Positions 18,688 to 26,789 of a stretch of DNA of 64,000 nucleotides are shown here, in pieces. The first letter of the stretch is position 1, and each line of letters opens with the position of its first letter. Source of the DNA: an uncultured Clostridia bacterium (GTDB taxonomy: Bacteria > Bacillota > Clostridia > UBA1381); contig CAKSDE010000001.1 in assembly GCA_934444735.1 (NCBI GenBank), positions 186,001-250,000 on the forward strand. Direction: 5' to 3'. Made by a program: the position numbers and the translations under genes. The notes beneath the pieces are model-generated. The model saw only the letters and a list, made by a program, of their open reading frames with translations, searched no databases and had not been told where the DNA came from.

Positions 18688-21600
18688 TTGAAAAAAAGAG
18701 TTTTGAGTCTGTTTTTGGTGCTTTGCACGGTGGCGAGCCTGATTGCGGCTGTGCCGGTTAGCGTTTCGGCATATGGCGGTACAGCTTACGGTAACGGTTT
18801 GTATTATAAAATATCAAACGGTGAAGCTGCAATTACCGATTGTGATCGGTCTGTAACTACTATAGAAATTCCGTCAAGTATTAACGGCTATCCTGTGACA
18901 GGTATTGGAGGGGGGACATTTGGAGATTGCAGCAACCTGACAAATATAACGATTCCGAATAGTGTAACAAGTATTGGGGAAAGTGCATTTCAGCGTTGCA
19001 GTAGCCTGACAAGTATAACAATTCCGAACGGTGTAACAAATATTGGTAATTATACATTTGGTCGTTGCAGCAGCCTGACTGATATAACAATTCCGAACAG
19101 TGTAACAAGTATTGGTAGTAGTGCATTTTATGAGTGCAGTAGCCTGACAAGTATAACAATTCCGAACAGCGTAACAAGTATTGGCGAGTATGCGTTTAGT
19201 GGTTGTAGTAACCTGACAAGTATAACAATCCCGAACAATGTGACAAGTATTGAAAGGGGGGCATTTGAGGAGTGCAGTAGTCTGACTAATATAAAGATCC
19301 CGAACAATGTAACAAGTATTGGCGCTTATGCGTTTAGTTGCTGTAGTAACCTGACAAGTATAACAATCCCGAACAATGTGACAAGTATTGAGTATGGTGC
19401 ATTTGAGGAGTGCAGTAGCTTGACTAATATAATAATACAAAATGGGGTTAAATATATTGATCATAATGTGTTTAGAAAGTGTACTAGTCTTACAAGTATA
19501 GTAATTCCGAACAGTGTGACAGGAATTGAGTCTTATGCCTTTGACGAGTGTACTAGTCTTACAAGTATAGCAATTCCAAAGAGTGTAACCATTATTGCTT
19601 GGTGTGCGTTTTATTCCTGCAAAAGTCTAAAAGATGTTTATTATGGCGGGAGTGAGGAGGAATGGAAAAAAATAAGTATAGGTTCTGACAATTATTACCT
19701 CACCAACGCAACAATACATTATAACAGCAAGATGCCGGGAGAAACGGAGGAACCCGACGATACCCCTGAGATTAATATGCCGGCGGAGATAAATAATGTG
19801 ACAATAAATTATAAGGGTTCGGCATACGGTTATTTTCTTGTGACCGATTCAAACGGCAAAGAGTTAAAAAACAAAACGGTATCGTATACGGTGGACGGCG
19901 GCAGTGCAAAATCGGCTGTGACCGATGACTACGGTTATTTATGTGTTGAGATAAAAAATATCACGAAAAACCATGATTATACGGTTAATATATCGGAGGA
20001 CGGAGTACAGTCGGCTGTCGGCGTGCTTTCGGTAACGGTTAAGCCGCTGAAGTTTACTTCGACATATGAGGCTGTGTTAACAAGAGGAGCGAGCGCTGCT
20101 CTGGGATTCGGAGTCGGCGGTTCGATAGGATATCTTGGGGCTGACGCGAAGGCTGCCGAGATTGGCATAAAAGGTACGAACAAAAAAGGATTATCGGTAT
20201 CACAGGAGATGAATGACGGCAAAACAAAGCTTACCGTACTGGCAAAGGAGAATAATGATGCGGCTATTAATGCAAAAGCCGGATTGTGGGCAGAAACAAA
20301 AAAACGTAATAAATATATAGATGTCGGAGAGGTACATGGCAGTGCGTCCTACGGAAATACCATAAGCGTCGGTTTTGAAGATGAGGATTTTGACATTAAA
20401 GACAGCGTGGACAGGAATAGGCTTGTCAAATTTATGACGCTTGTCATGCTTGAGAATATGGATTCAAATGTGGCGATAAGGTGGCTTATAGAACAGATTC
20501 CGTTTGAATCCGATACATATGAATCAGGTTCAACAGCAGCTATTGCGGCAGGTGCGAGTATTGGTTCAATCAAACTGAAAAAAGGAAATGAGGAGTATGG
20601 GGGAGTACGTATCGGCGGAATAGATGCAAATGCGATATGGTCACGGTCTGAAAAAGAATTAAAGGATAAATCGGTAAGCCGCAAGAGCGGTGTTGCGGCG
20701 GACTTTGGATTTTCTCTTGCGAAAATAAGCCTTTTCAAAAAAGAAGGCGATAATAAAGTTAGCTCGAAAACAAGCGCGTGGGGGAAAAAGTTGATAAACG
20801 ACAAGGTGGAATTTTCTGCGGCAAACGATGAAAACGGCAAGCTTACGTCGCTCGGAATAACAATGACAGATGACAGTAATAACGATATACTCTTATATAA
20901 ATCATCGACGTCCAAGTCAAGAATGATCAGTTACTCGGGAGAGGCGGCAGAGAAGGTTGCCGATTCCTACAGCGAGCTTAAGGATTTTTCATTGGGGAAT
21001 AAAGCGTTTTTCTCGCTTGGACAAATGAGCAAAGCGGCGAACGCTATAACAAACTCAGACCAGAAAGGCTCTTTTTCGGCAACAACAGCTAAGAAAAAGG
21101 GTGTAGATTTGAATATTTCCGCAAGTGTGCAGCTTTTCTTGGAATTAGGCGGAGAACTGGGAGTGTCGGGAACGGAGAGTTACTCGTACGAAACCGAAAA
21201 CGGAATATTCAAAAACAATGTTGTATATACTCAGGCGAAGAATGATATAGATAAAGCGGTTGAGGATAACTTCTTCAGCGTTAAAGATATGTTTTCTGAC
21301 ATAAAGGATTACATGGGTAATCTTATATCGCAGTATTGGGAAACGGTAAGCGGCTGGATGGGTAATACGATAGGAACTGTTGTGGACGTCGGCAAGGCGG
21401 CTGTAAAGGGAACAAAGAAAACCGTTAAAAAATGGAAGGTAAGCATAACAAAGGCGATAGAGGACATAAAGCCGTTCTCGGTTATGGCGGTGGACAGTGA
21501 GATTGCGCTTTTCTCCACTTCGTCTGTGGCAACGACTGTCGGCAACCCGTACATTATAAGTGTAGAAGATGAGGACGGGAATGAGATCACAGATATGAGC

Positions 21601-22902
21601 GAAAGCCCGGTTATGCTTGAGCTTAAGTATACCGATGAGGAGCTGGCGCAGGCAGGCGTATATGATGCATCGGAGCTTACGATTTTCCGCTGGAATGAGG
21701 ATAAGTGCGTTTATGTCAATATGGGCGGAACATTAAATGAGGCGGAAAAGCTGCTGTCGTTGGAGATAACAAAGCCGGGGCAGTATATACTTGCTGTGGA
21801 TAACTGTCCGCCGGCAGTGACTGAATTTACGGCTTTAAACAGCGGTGATTCGGCGGAAATATCGGCAATTGTGAGTGATATGAGCGGTATAGCGGATTTT
21901 GAGATGAAGCTTGACGGGAAAACGGTGGTTGATAACTCCAATTTTGATGATTATTATGAGCATACAACAGGAAAATTCAGTTACACGGCGACAGGGTTGG
22001 AAAACGGAGTGCACAGCGCGGTAATATATGCGTCAGATACTTCGGGCAATGCATTGACGGACGGCGTGAAAATTGAATTTTCGATAGCGGCGAATATGCC
22101 TGTAATAAGCAATGTGACGGAACTTGCGGAGTATGTGTCGGGAGAGTTGGAAGTAAGCGCGGAAGTGAGCGGCGAGGACATTTCGGCGGTTTATCTGAAT
22201 GTGGAAGAGATAGACGCTGTGGGAGAGAGAGCGCGTTTTGCGTATGAGATGGCAGAGGAAAACGGAGTGTATTCGGCAAAGACGGATAAGCTTGACGAGG
22301 GCGCGATGCTCAATGTTTGGGTGAGCGCATATACGTCCGACGGCAGCGGAGTGAAGTCGGATGTGAAGTCGGTTTTGGCAGCGTCGGATAAGCCGCTGAT
22401 TGTCATAACAAAGGCAGATAAGGATTCGGTAACGGTCAGAACGGTAAATTGCGGCAACGCAAACGGCGAGAAGATTATATTAGGCGTATATGATCAGGAC
22501 GGAGCGCTCAAAAATGCGCTTACCGAAGATGTAAAAGAGGAAGTGACTTTTTCGGGCATAGATTTTACGGGAAAAGTCAAGGTTATGCTTTGGGACGCTC
22601 ACATGAAACCGCTTTCAAAGGCGAAAGAGTGCACAGTGGCGAAACCCGAAGTGGAAATAACGGAATTTTCTGCGGCAAAGAGCGGTGAAATAAATATCAG
22701 CGTGGCGAATGCGCCGGCTGATGCGACGGTGTATGCTGCAGCTTACGATAAGAAGGGCAGATTGCTGGAGGTGCAGAGACTTCAATTGACGCAAGGAAAG
22801 GCAGCGGCTGTATTTGCAGCAGAAAACGTATTTAAGTATAAGGCTTTTGTGTGGGACGGAAAGCTTAAGCCGCTCACGGAAATGAGAGAATGGATCAGAT
22901 AA
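18688..22902 (+). CDS. Secreted BspA-type leucine-rich-repeat protein
   Basis: 1404-aa exported protein. A Sec signal peptide (residues 1-28, MKKRVLSLFLVLCTVASLIA, cleaved after VSVSA) starts at TTG 18688 behind AGGGGGG. Residues about 60-315 are about eleven tandem 23-residue LRR_5 repeats of the form SLTSITIPNSVTSIGxxAFxxC, capped by the common YYGGSEEEWKKI motif. An Ig-like segment (about 365-450), a long beta-rich region of unknown fold with a helical part near 850-930, more Ig-like modules and a C-terminal repeat pair ending FVWDGKLKPL follow. The same FxWxxxxxPL ending closes the protein at 26790. BspA LRR proteins commonly mediate adhesion; no wall anchor is visible here. Host ligand and role are unknown. 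Confidence 0.85.
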   Translation: MKKRVLSLFLVLCTVASLIAAVPVSVSAYGGTAYGNGLYYKISNGEAAITDCDRSVTTIEIPSSINGYPVTGIGGGTFGDCSNLTNITIPNSVTSIGESAFQRCSSLTSITIPNGVTNIGNYTFGRCSSLTDITIPNSVTSIGSSAFYECSSLTSITIPNSVTSIGEYAFSGCSNLTSITIPNNVTSIERGAFEECSSLTNIKIPNNVTSIGAYAFSCCSNLTSITIPNNVTSIEYGAFEECSSLTNIIIQNGVKYIDHNVFRKCTSLTSIVIPNSVTGIESYAFDECTSLTSIAIPKSVTIIAWCAFYSCKSLKDVYYGGSEEEWKKISIGSDNYYLTNATIHYNSKMPGETEEPDDTPEINMPAEINNVTINYKGSAYGYFLVTDSNGKELKNKTVSYTVDGGSAKSAVTDDYGYLCVEIKNITKNHDYTVNISEDGVQSAVGVLSVTVKPLKFTSTYEAVLTRGASAALGFGVGGSIGYLGADAKAAEIGIKGTNKKGLSVSQEMNDGKTKLTVLAKENNDAAINAKAGLWAETKKRNKYIDVGEVHGSASYGNTISVGFEDEDFDIKDSVDRNRLVKFMTLVMLENMDSNVAIRWLIEQIPFESDTYESGSTAAIAAGASIGSIKLKKGNEEYGGVRIGGIDANAIWSRSEKELKDKSVSRKSGVAADFGFSLAKISLFKKEGDNKVSSKTSAWGKKLINDKVEFSAANDENGKLTSLGITMTDDSNNDILLYKSSTSKSRMISYSGEAAEKVADSYSELKDFSLGNKAFFSLGQMSKAANAITNSDQKGSFSATTAKKKGVDLNISASVQLFLELGGELGVSGTESYSYETENGIFKNNVVYTQAKNDIDKAVEDNFFSVKDMFSDIKDYMGNLISQYWETVSGWMGNTIGTVVDVGKAAVKGTKKTVKKWKVSITKAIEDIKPFSVMAVDSEIALFSTSSVATTVGNPYIISVEDEDGNEITDMSESPVMLELKYTDEELAQAGVYDASELTIFRWNEDKCVYVNMGGTLNEAEKLLSLEITKPGQYILAVDNCPPAVTEFTALNSGDSAEISAIVSDMSGIADFEMKLDGKTVVDNSNFDDYYEHTTGKFSYTATGLENGVHSAVIYASDTSGNALTDGVKIEFSIAANMPVISNVTELAEYVSGELEVSAEVSGEDISAVYLNVEEIDAVGERARFAYEMAEENGVYSAKTDKLDEGAMLNVWVSAYTSDGSGVKSDVKSVLAASDKPLIVITKADKDSVTVRTVNCGNANGEKIILGVYDQDGALKNALTEDVKEEVTFSGIDFTGKVKVMLWDAHMKPLSKAKECTVAKPEVEITEFSAAKSGEINISVANAPADATVYAAAYDKKGRLLEVQRLQLTQGKAAAVFAAENVFKYKAFVWDGKLKPLTEMREWIR
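18865..19640 (+). repeat. Tandem 69-bp repeats encoding LRR units
   Basis: About eleven in-frame 69-bp units, each with TGACAAGTATAACAATTCCG-like sequence. Two neighbouring two-unit blocks offset by 138 bp (from 19192 and from 19330) are nearly identical, marking a recent internal duplication. Confidence 0.85.
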
Positions 22903-22904
22903 TA

Positions 22905-22947
22905 AACGGGGCTGTAAAAAATTATTTTTTACAGCCCTGCTTTTATA
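22905..22947 (+). terminator. Bidirectional terminator between the LRR and GH4 genes
   Basis: Perfect 13-bp stem GGGCTGTAAAAAA (22909-22921)/TTTTTTACAGCCC (22925-22937), followed by TGCTTTTATAT on the plus strand and CGTTTATTAT on the minus strand. Its sequence resembles the hairpins at 44616 and 49309. Confidence 0.8.
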
Positions 22948-22949
22948 TA

Positions 22950-24269
22950 TTATTTATATTCTCTCATAAATCCTGCTTTTTGATGCTCCGCTATCAGTTC
23001 ATCGCACATTGCAACAATGTCATCGATTGAAAGCTCTGCCGCGGTGTGCGGATCGAGCATTGCGGCGCGGTAAATATCTTCGCGGTTTCTTGTCCTTGCG
23101 GCTTCAACGGTCATCAGCTGCGCATTTATATTTGTCATGTTCATGCCGGCAAGCTGAATTGGAAGATCACCTATAAATGTCGGGTTGATGCCGGTGGAAT
23201 CGACCATGCACGGCACTTCGACACAGGCAGCGGACGGCAGATTTGTGATATAGCCTTTGTTCAGAACGTTTGCGCCGATTTTGTAGGGTACATTTGTTAC
23301 CATAGCCTCAATTATATGCGAGGCATATTCGCGGCTCCTTTCATGCGTGATTTTTCCGCTTTGGAAAATTTCTTCTTTTTGCTTTTTCCAGTTTTTAATC
23401 TGCTCAACACAGCGTCTGGGGTACTCATCTAAAGGAATATTGTAGCGTTCTATCAGTTCGGGGTATTTTGATTTTATGAAGAACGGGTTGTATTCTGCAT
23501 TATGCTCACTGCTTTCGGTGCAGTAATAGCCGAGTCTTTTTATGTATTCCAATCGGGTTTTATCCTTAAAATCGGGATCGTTGAGTTTTTCTTCGATTTT
23601 GGACTTTATCAGCGGATAGAGATCATTCCCTTTTGAATCACGTATTTCCAAAAGCCAGCCCATATGATTTATCCCGGCAATCTTATCATAAAATCCGTCC
23701 GGTTCGATTCCCAGCTCATCTAACAAGCCCTTTGCGCAGACCTGCACACTGTGGCACAGACCGACCGTTTTGATATTGGTGCAGCGCTGCATATATCCGG
23801 AGAGCATTGCCATAGGATTTGTGTAATTCAAAAACCATGCGTCGGGGCAGACCTCCTCCATATCATGCGCAAAATCGGACATGACGGGAATTGTACGGAG
23901 TGCGCGGAATATGCCGCCGATTCCCATTGTATCACCGATGGTTTGGCGCAGGCCGTATTTTTTGGGGATTTCAAAATCAATTACTGTGCAAGGCTCATAT
24001 CCGCCGACCTGAATAGCGTTAATGACAAAAGCCGCATTTTTAAGAGCAGCCTTCCGCTCATCAACACCAAGATATTTTTCAACTTTGGCGCGCCCCTCAT
24101 TTATATTTTTGTTGAGCGCAGTGATGAGCAAAAAGCTTTCCTCCAAACGTTCCTTATCAATGTCATACAAAGCGATTTCGATGTCGTGCAGAGGCTCTGC
24201 AAGCATACAGTCGCCAAGCACATTTTTGGCAAATACGGTGCTTCCGGCACCCATAAATGTTATTTTCAT
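22950..24269 (-). CDS. GH4 family glycosidase (alpha-galactosidase/galacturonidase-like)
   Basis: 439-aa intracellular NAD+- and metal-dependent glycoside hydrolase of family 4. Visible features: the Rossmann motif FMGAGSTVFAKN (residues 4-15), GIGGIFRALRTIP (about 117-129), NYTNPMAML, GLCHSVQ with the metal-binding Cys (about 172-178) and NHMGW (about 206-210). The CHSVQ variant is typical of MelA/LplD-type enzymes, so galactoside or galacturonide substrates are the best guess; the exact sugar cannot be told from sequence. AGGAGG precedes the ATG. It is divergent from an AraC regulator, which is likely to control it. Confidence 0.85.
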   Translation of the reverse strand: MKITFMGAGSTVFAKNVLGDCMLAEPLHDIEIALYDIDKERLEESFLLITALNKNINEGRAKVEKYLGVDERKAALKNAAFVINAIQVGGYEPCTVIDFEIPKKYGLRQTIGDTMGIGGIFRALRTIPVMSDFAHDMEEVCPDAWFLNYTNPMAMLSGYMQRCTNIKTVGLCHSVQVCAKGLLDELGIEPDGFYDKIAGINHMGWLLEIRDSKGNDLYPLIKSKIEEKLNDPDFKDKTRLEYIKRLGYYCTESSEHNAEYNPFFIKSKYPELIERYNIPLDEYPRRCVEQIKNWKKQKEEIFQSGKITHERSREYASHIIEAMVTNVPYKIGANVLNKGYITNLPSAACVEVPCMVDSTGINPTFIGDLPIQLAGMNMTNINAQLMTVEAARTRNREDIYRAAMLDPHTAAELSIDDIVAMCDELIAEHQKAGFMREYK

Positions 24270-24299
24270 AATATTTCCTCCTAAAATTTGTTTTAATTC

Positions 24300-24328
24300 A
24301 TTATATCCTATCTGAAAGCTTTTTTGAA
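24300..24328 (-). promoter_or_regulatory. Promoter of the GH4 gene
   Basis: On the minus strand TTCAAA (24328-24323), 17 bp, TATAAT (24305-24300). It lies 11 bp from the divergent araC-type promoter, leaving little room between them for an activator site. Confidence 0.5.
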
Positions 24329-24339
24329 TGATAAAATGT

Positions 24340-24368
24340 TTGCAATGTATGTCAAAATGTGATATAAT
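24340..24368 (+). promoter_or_regulatory. Promoter of the AraC-type regulator
   Basis: TTGCAA (24340-24345), 17 bp, TATAAT (24363-24368). Confidence 0.65.
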
Positions 24369-24416
24369 TGCGTTGAAAATTATTTACACAAAATCATATT
24401 AAGGAGATGAGGCGGT

Positions 24417-25238
24417 ATGCGTTATTACTCGAGCGATGAGAATAAAATGTGTCCCGACTGTGCAATATACGGCATACATTGCGGAGAAGAACAATGCGAA
24501 CCCGGACATTCTTTCGGACCGCATATAAGAGATCATTATCTTATTCATTATATTGAGTCGGGAAAAGGAATTTTTGAGATAAACGGCAAGACTTATGAGC
24601 TTGGAGCAGGAGAAATATTTTTTATTGCGCCGAATATCATGACATACTATTGCGCGGACAAAGAAGATCCGTGGATATATAAATGGGTGGGGATTCGCGG
24701 AGAACACGTGAAGGAAGTGTTTGAGAAAGCCGGATTTTCCGATAAGACACCTATTGCGCGCGTGGGAAAAAATGTGGAGAATGCGATAGACAAAATTATT
24801 GCGGCGGTAAAAAGCGGAGATGAACCGCAGCTGAGACTGGTTGCGTGCGCATATGAATTTTTGGACGAGCTGGTGAAAAGCAGCGGGTACAGAAATGAGT
24901 ATAAAAATGACGGCAAACGGTATGTAGAAAGCTCGATTGGATATATTCACCGATATATTTATAAAAAAGTTACCGTGGAAGAACTGGCGGAGTGGGTTTG
25001 TGTGGACAGGAGCTATCTTACCTCTTTATTTAAAAAGTACATGAATGTTTCGCCGAAACAGTATATTTTGAAAACGAAGATGAAAACGGCGTGCGAATAT
25101 CTGGAGTCAACAGATTATGATGTCGGGCAGATTGCAGGCTCTGTCGGTTATGACGATTTGTTTGTGTTTTCGCGCGCGTTTAAGCGGACGATGGGGATAA
25201 GCCCGACAGAATACAGGGAGAATATAAAGGTGCGGTAA
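24417..25238 (+). CDS. AraC family transcriptional regulator
   Basis: 273-aa sugar-sensing type regulator. A cupin-like ligand domain (residues about 15-150; HSFGPHIRDHYLIHYIESGKG, FFIAPNIMTYY) is followed by two C-terminal helix-turn-helix motifs (VEELAEWVCVDRSYLTSLFK and VGQIAGSVGYDDLFVFSRAF) ending in the family signature MGISPTEYRE. Four Cys in the first 25 residues (CPDCAIYGIHCGEEQC) are unusual and might bind a metal. The ribosome site AAGGAGA is 11 nt before the ATG. The divergent position suggests that it regulates the GH4 gene. Confidence 0.88.
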   Translation: MRYYSSDENKMCPDCAIYGIHCGEEQCEPGHSFGPHIRDHYLIHYIESGKGIFEINGKTYELGAGEIFFIAPNIMTYYCADKEDPWIYKWVGIRGEHVKEVFEKAGFSDKTPIARVGKNVENAIDKIIAAVKSGDEPQLRLVACAYEFLDELVKSSGYRNEYKNDGKRYVESSIGYIHRYIYKKVTVEELAEWVCVDRSYLTSLFKKYMNVSPKQYILKTKMKTACEYLESTDYDVGQIAGSVGYDDLFVFSRAFKRTMGISPTEYRENIKVR

Positions 25239-25256
25239 AAACCGCACCTTTTAATT
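25226..25256 (+). terminator. Bidirectional terminator between convergent genes
   Basis: Perfect 11-bp stem AAAGGTGCGGT (25226-25236)/ACCGCACCTTT (25241-25251) spanning the araC-type stop codon. T-rich sequence follows on the plus strand; the hairpin starts 5 nt or less beyond the minus-strand gene end. Confidence 0.8.
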
Positions 25257-26411
25257 TTAATATTCATAATGCAGGAGAAAGTCCGCATATTGCTCGCCCA
25301 TTTTTTCCAAAAGCGGCTGAGTTACCGGGATATACCGATGCGTTGCTCTGTCCCATATCTCGAATCGGCTGAATTCCATTGTTGTTGCCAATGCGTGATA
25401 ATTTTCCGAGGCATAGTCGAAAAAGCACTCTATTCCGTTTGGATTTTTTTCATGCCACCAAAGCTGCTCGGGCTGCTCAAAATCACACGAGGCGAGCATT
25501 GCACGCTGGAATTTTAATCTGCGCGCCTGATAATCATCGTCAAACTGCCCGGGCTTAAATTCGGTTAAATTTCCGCCCGATTCCGACATATCACACCAAC
25601 CGTTATGCATATCTGTCATGACGAGCATCTCATACCCGTTTTTTACAAGACTTCTGATAAAAGTGTCAATGTGGATATTTTCAGGATTCGTCAGTTTTCC
25701 CCAATCGCGGTTGATGTCTGTAATATTGCCGTTAAAAACCATATCGCCGTAAAGCTGATCGACCGTTACGGTCGGAATTATAAAGAAAGAGTAATCTTTT
25801 ATTTCATCAATGTGCTTTTTTAAATACCGCATTGCTCCGACAAGTGCGTGCGAACCCGATACTTCTATAGTATGCACATTTGCCTGGAGCCATATTACCT
25901 TTTTACCGTTTCCGAAACGGAATGTAGGAATATCAAACTTTGCCCGCGTGTCAGCAACCTTAATTCTGTAATCTTTGTATTCTTCACATATTTTATCAAG
26001 CTCATCTAAAGAAAATGGTATATTTACCGCCGCCGACAGCTTGCCGCTTTCGGGAAGAGTGAGCGTGAAATCCAGATCAAATCCGGTCTTTTTTATATCG
26101 GTAAAATGCTCCCAGCGGATCTCGTCGGTGCTTATATACATTGCACGTTCGGCAACAAGACCGAAGCTTTGTACATACCAATATACGTGCTGCTTGGGGG
26201 ATTTCTCGGGATCATATTCGGGCCAGTGGAGAATGATTCGCACCTTTTCGCCCGGTTTGCCGACTATGCGGCATCTCCAGTTGTAGTGCATATTTATTGT
26301 TCCGCTCTCAATTTCATATTTTTTCAGGGCCGGCGTACATTCGATTCTGTCGCCGTAATTTATTATATTGTCACAATCCCCGCCGGGGAATAAACCTGTT
26401 ATAAGTGCCAT
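25257..26411 (-). CDS. M14-like zinc carboxypeptidase, cytosolic type
   Basis: 384-aa protein without a signal peptide. The N-terminal about 160 residues look like the beta-sandwich domain of cytosolic carboxypeptidases. The rest has the M14 catalytic pattern: zinc ligands H180 and E183 in HTIE, N234-R235 in DINRDWGK for the substrate carboxylate, the third ligand H269 in TDMHN, and the catalytic Glu E346 in TTMEFS. The 77-residue spacing from H269 to E346 resembles the 74 in carboxypeptidase A. Substrate unknown; family members trim peptides or amidated peptidoglycan stems. The ATG at 26411 follows AAGGAG. It has its own promoter at 26445 and is convergent with the AraC gene. Confidence 0.65.
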   Translation of the reverse strand: MALITGLFPGGDCDNIINYGDRIECTPALKKYEIESGTINMHYNWRCRIVGKPGEKVRIILHWPEYDPEKSPKQHVYWYVQSFGLVAERAMYISTDEIRWEHFTDIKKTGFDLDFTLTLPESGKLSAAVNIPFSLDELDKICEEYKDYRIKVADTRAKFDIPTFRFGNGKKVIWLQANVHTIEVSGSHALVGAMRYLKKHIDEIKDYSFFIIPTVTVDQLYGDMVFNGNITDINRDWGKLTNPENIHIDTFIRSLVKNGYEMLVMTDMHNGWCDMSESGGNLTEFKPGQFDDDYQARRLKFQRAMLASCDFEQPEQLWWHEKNPNGIECFFDYASENYHALATTMEFSRFEIWDRATHRYIPVTQPLLEKMGEQYADFLLHYEY

Positions 26412-26444
26412 TTAAAAAAACTCCTTTTATGTAATTTTGAAAAA

Positions 26445-26473
26445 ATTATAACACTTTAATTTGAAAAAAACAA
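26445..26473 (-). promoter_or_regulatory. Promoter of the M14-like gene
   Basis: On the minus strand TTGTTT (26473-26468), 17 bp, TATAAT (26450-26445). Confidence 0.6.
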
Positions 26474-26617
26474 GCGATACGGGGAAAAAAGAAAATATCC
26501 GATAAAAAGAGAGAAATATATTGTAGTGAAAAAATTGAGAAAGGATTAATATGGAAATTTTAAACCCATTAAATTCTAAAATGGTTAAGATTTTAAATAA
26601 ATGTTAAATTTTTATAC

Positions 26618-26647
26618 TTGTATTGATATTGGGGAAAATGCTATAAT
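26618..26647 (+). promoter_or_regulatory. Promoter of the secreted-protein cluster
   Basis: TTGTAT (26618-26623), 18-bp spacer, TATAAT (26642-26647). No comparable promoter was seen in the short gaps between the following genes, so it may drive much of the 26.8-44.6 kb run. Confidence 0.55.
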
Positions 26648-26702
26648 TAAACTGTAAAGTGAGAACAGTTTCACAGTATCGAAGCTTTATAGGGAGCCTT
26701 TT

Positions 26703-26744
26703 ATGAAAGATGTGCATAAAACACTTAGTAAAAACGGTCTTTGA
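26703..26744 (+). CDS. Possible 13-aa leader peptide
   Basis: Short frame encoding MKDVHKTLSKNGL with AGGGAG 6 nt before its ATG, inside the leader of the gene at 26790. It resembles no known leader peptide and has no obvious attenuator after it, so it may be chance. Confidence 0.2.
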   Translation: MKDVHKTLSKNGL

Positions 26745-26789
26745 AAAAGATCTTTTTAAAAATAAATTTTTATAGAGGAGCGAGAAAAA

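Larger units (their letters stand above)
26412..26789. other. 378-bp divergent intergenic region
   Basis: Holds the minus-strand promoter of the M14-like gene (26445-26473), a plus-strand promoter (26618-26647) and a leader of about 135 nt with a possible 13-codon peptide (26703-26744). Bases 26474-26617 are very A/T-rich and show no gene. No known riboswitch consensus was recognised. Confidence 0.7.

Noticed and set aside
18874..19464. 196-codon minus-strand frame over the LRR repeats
   Set aside because: Periodic only because the plus-strand gene is repetitive; no start context.
18865..19640. CRISPR-like array
   Set aside because: The 69-bp repeats are continuous, in frame and encode LRR units; there are no spacers.
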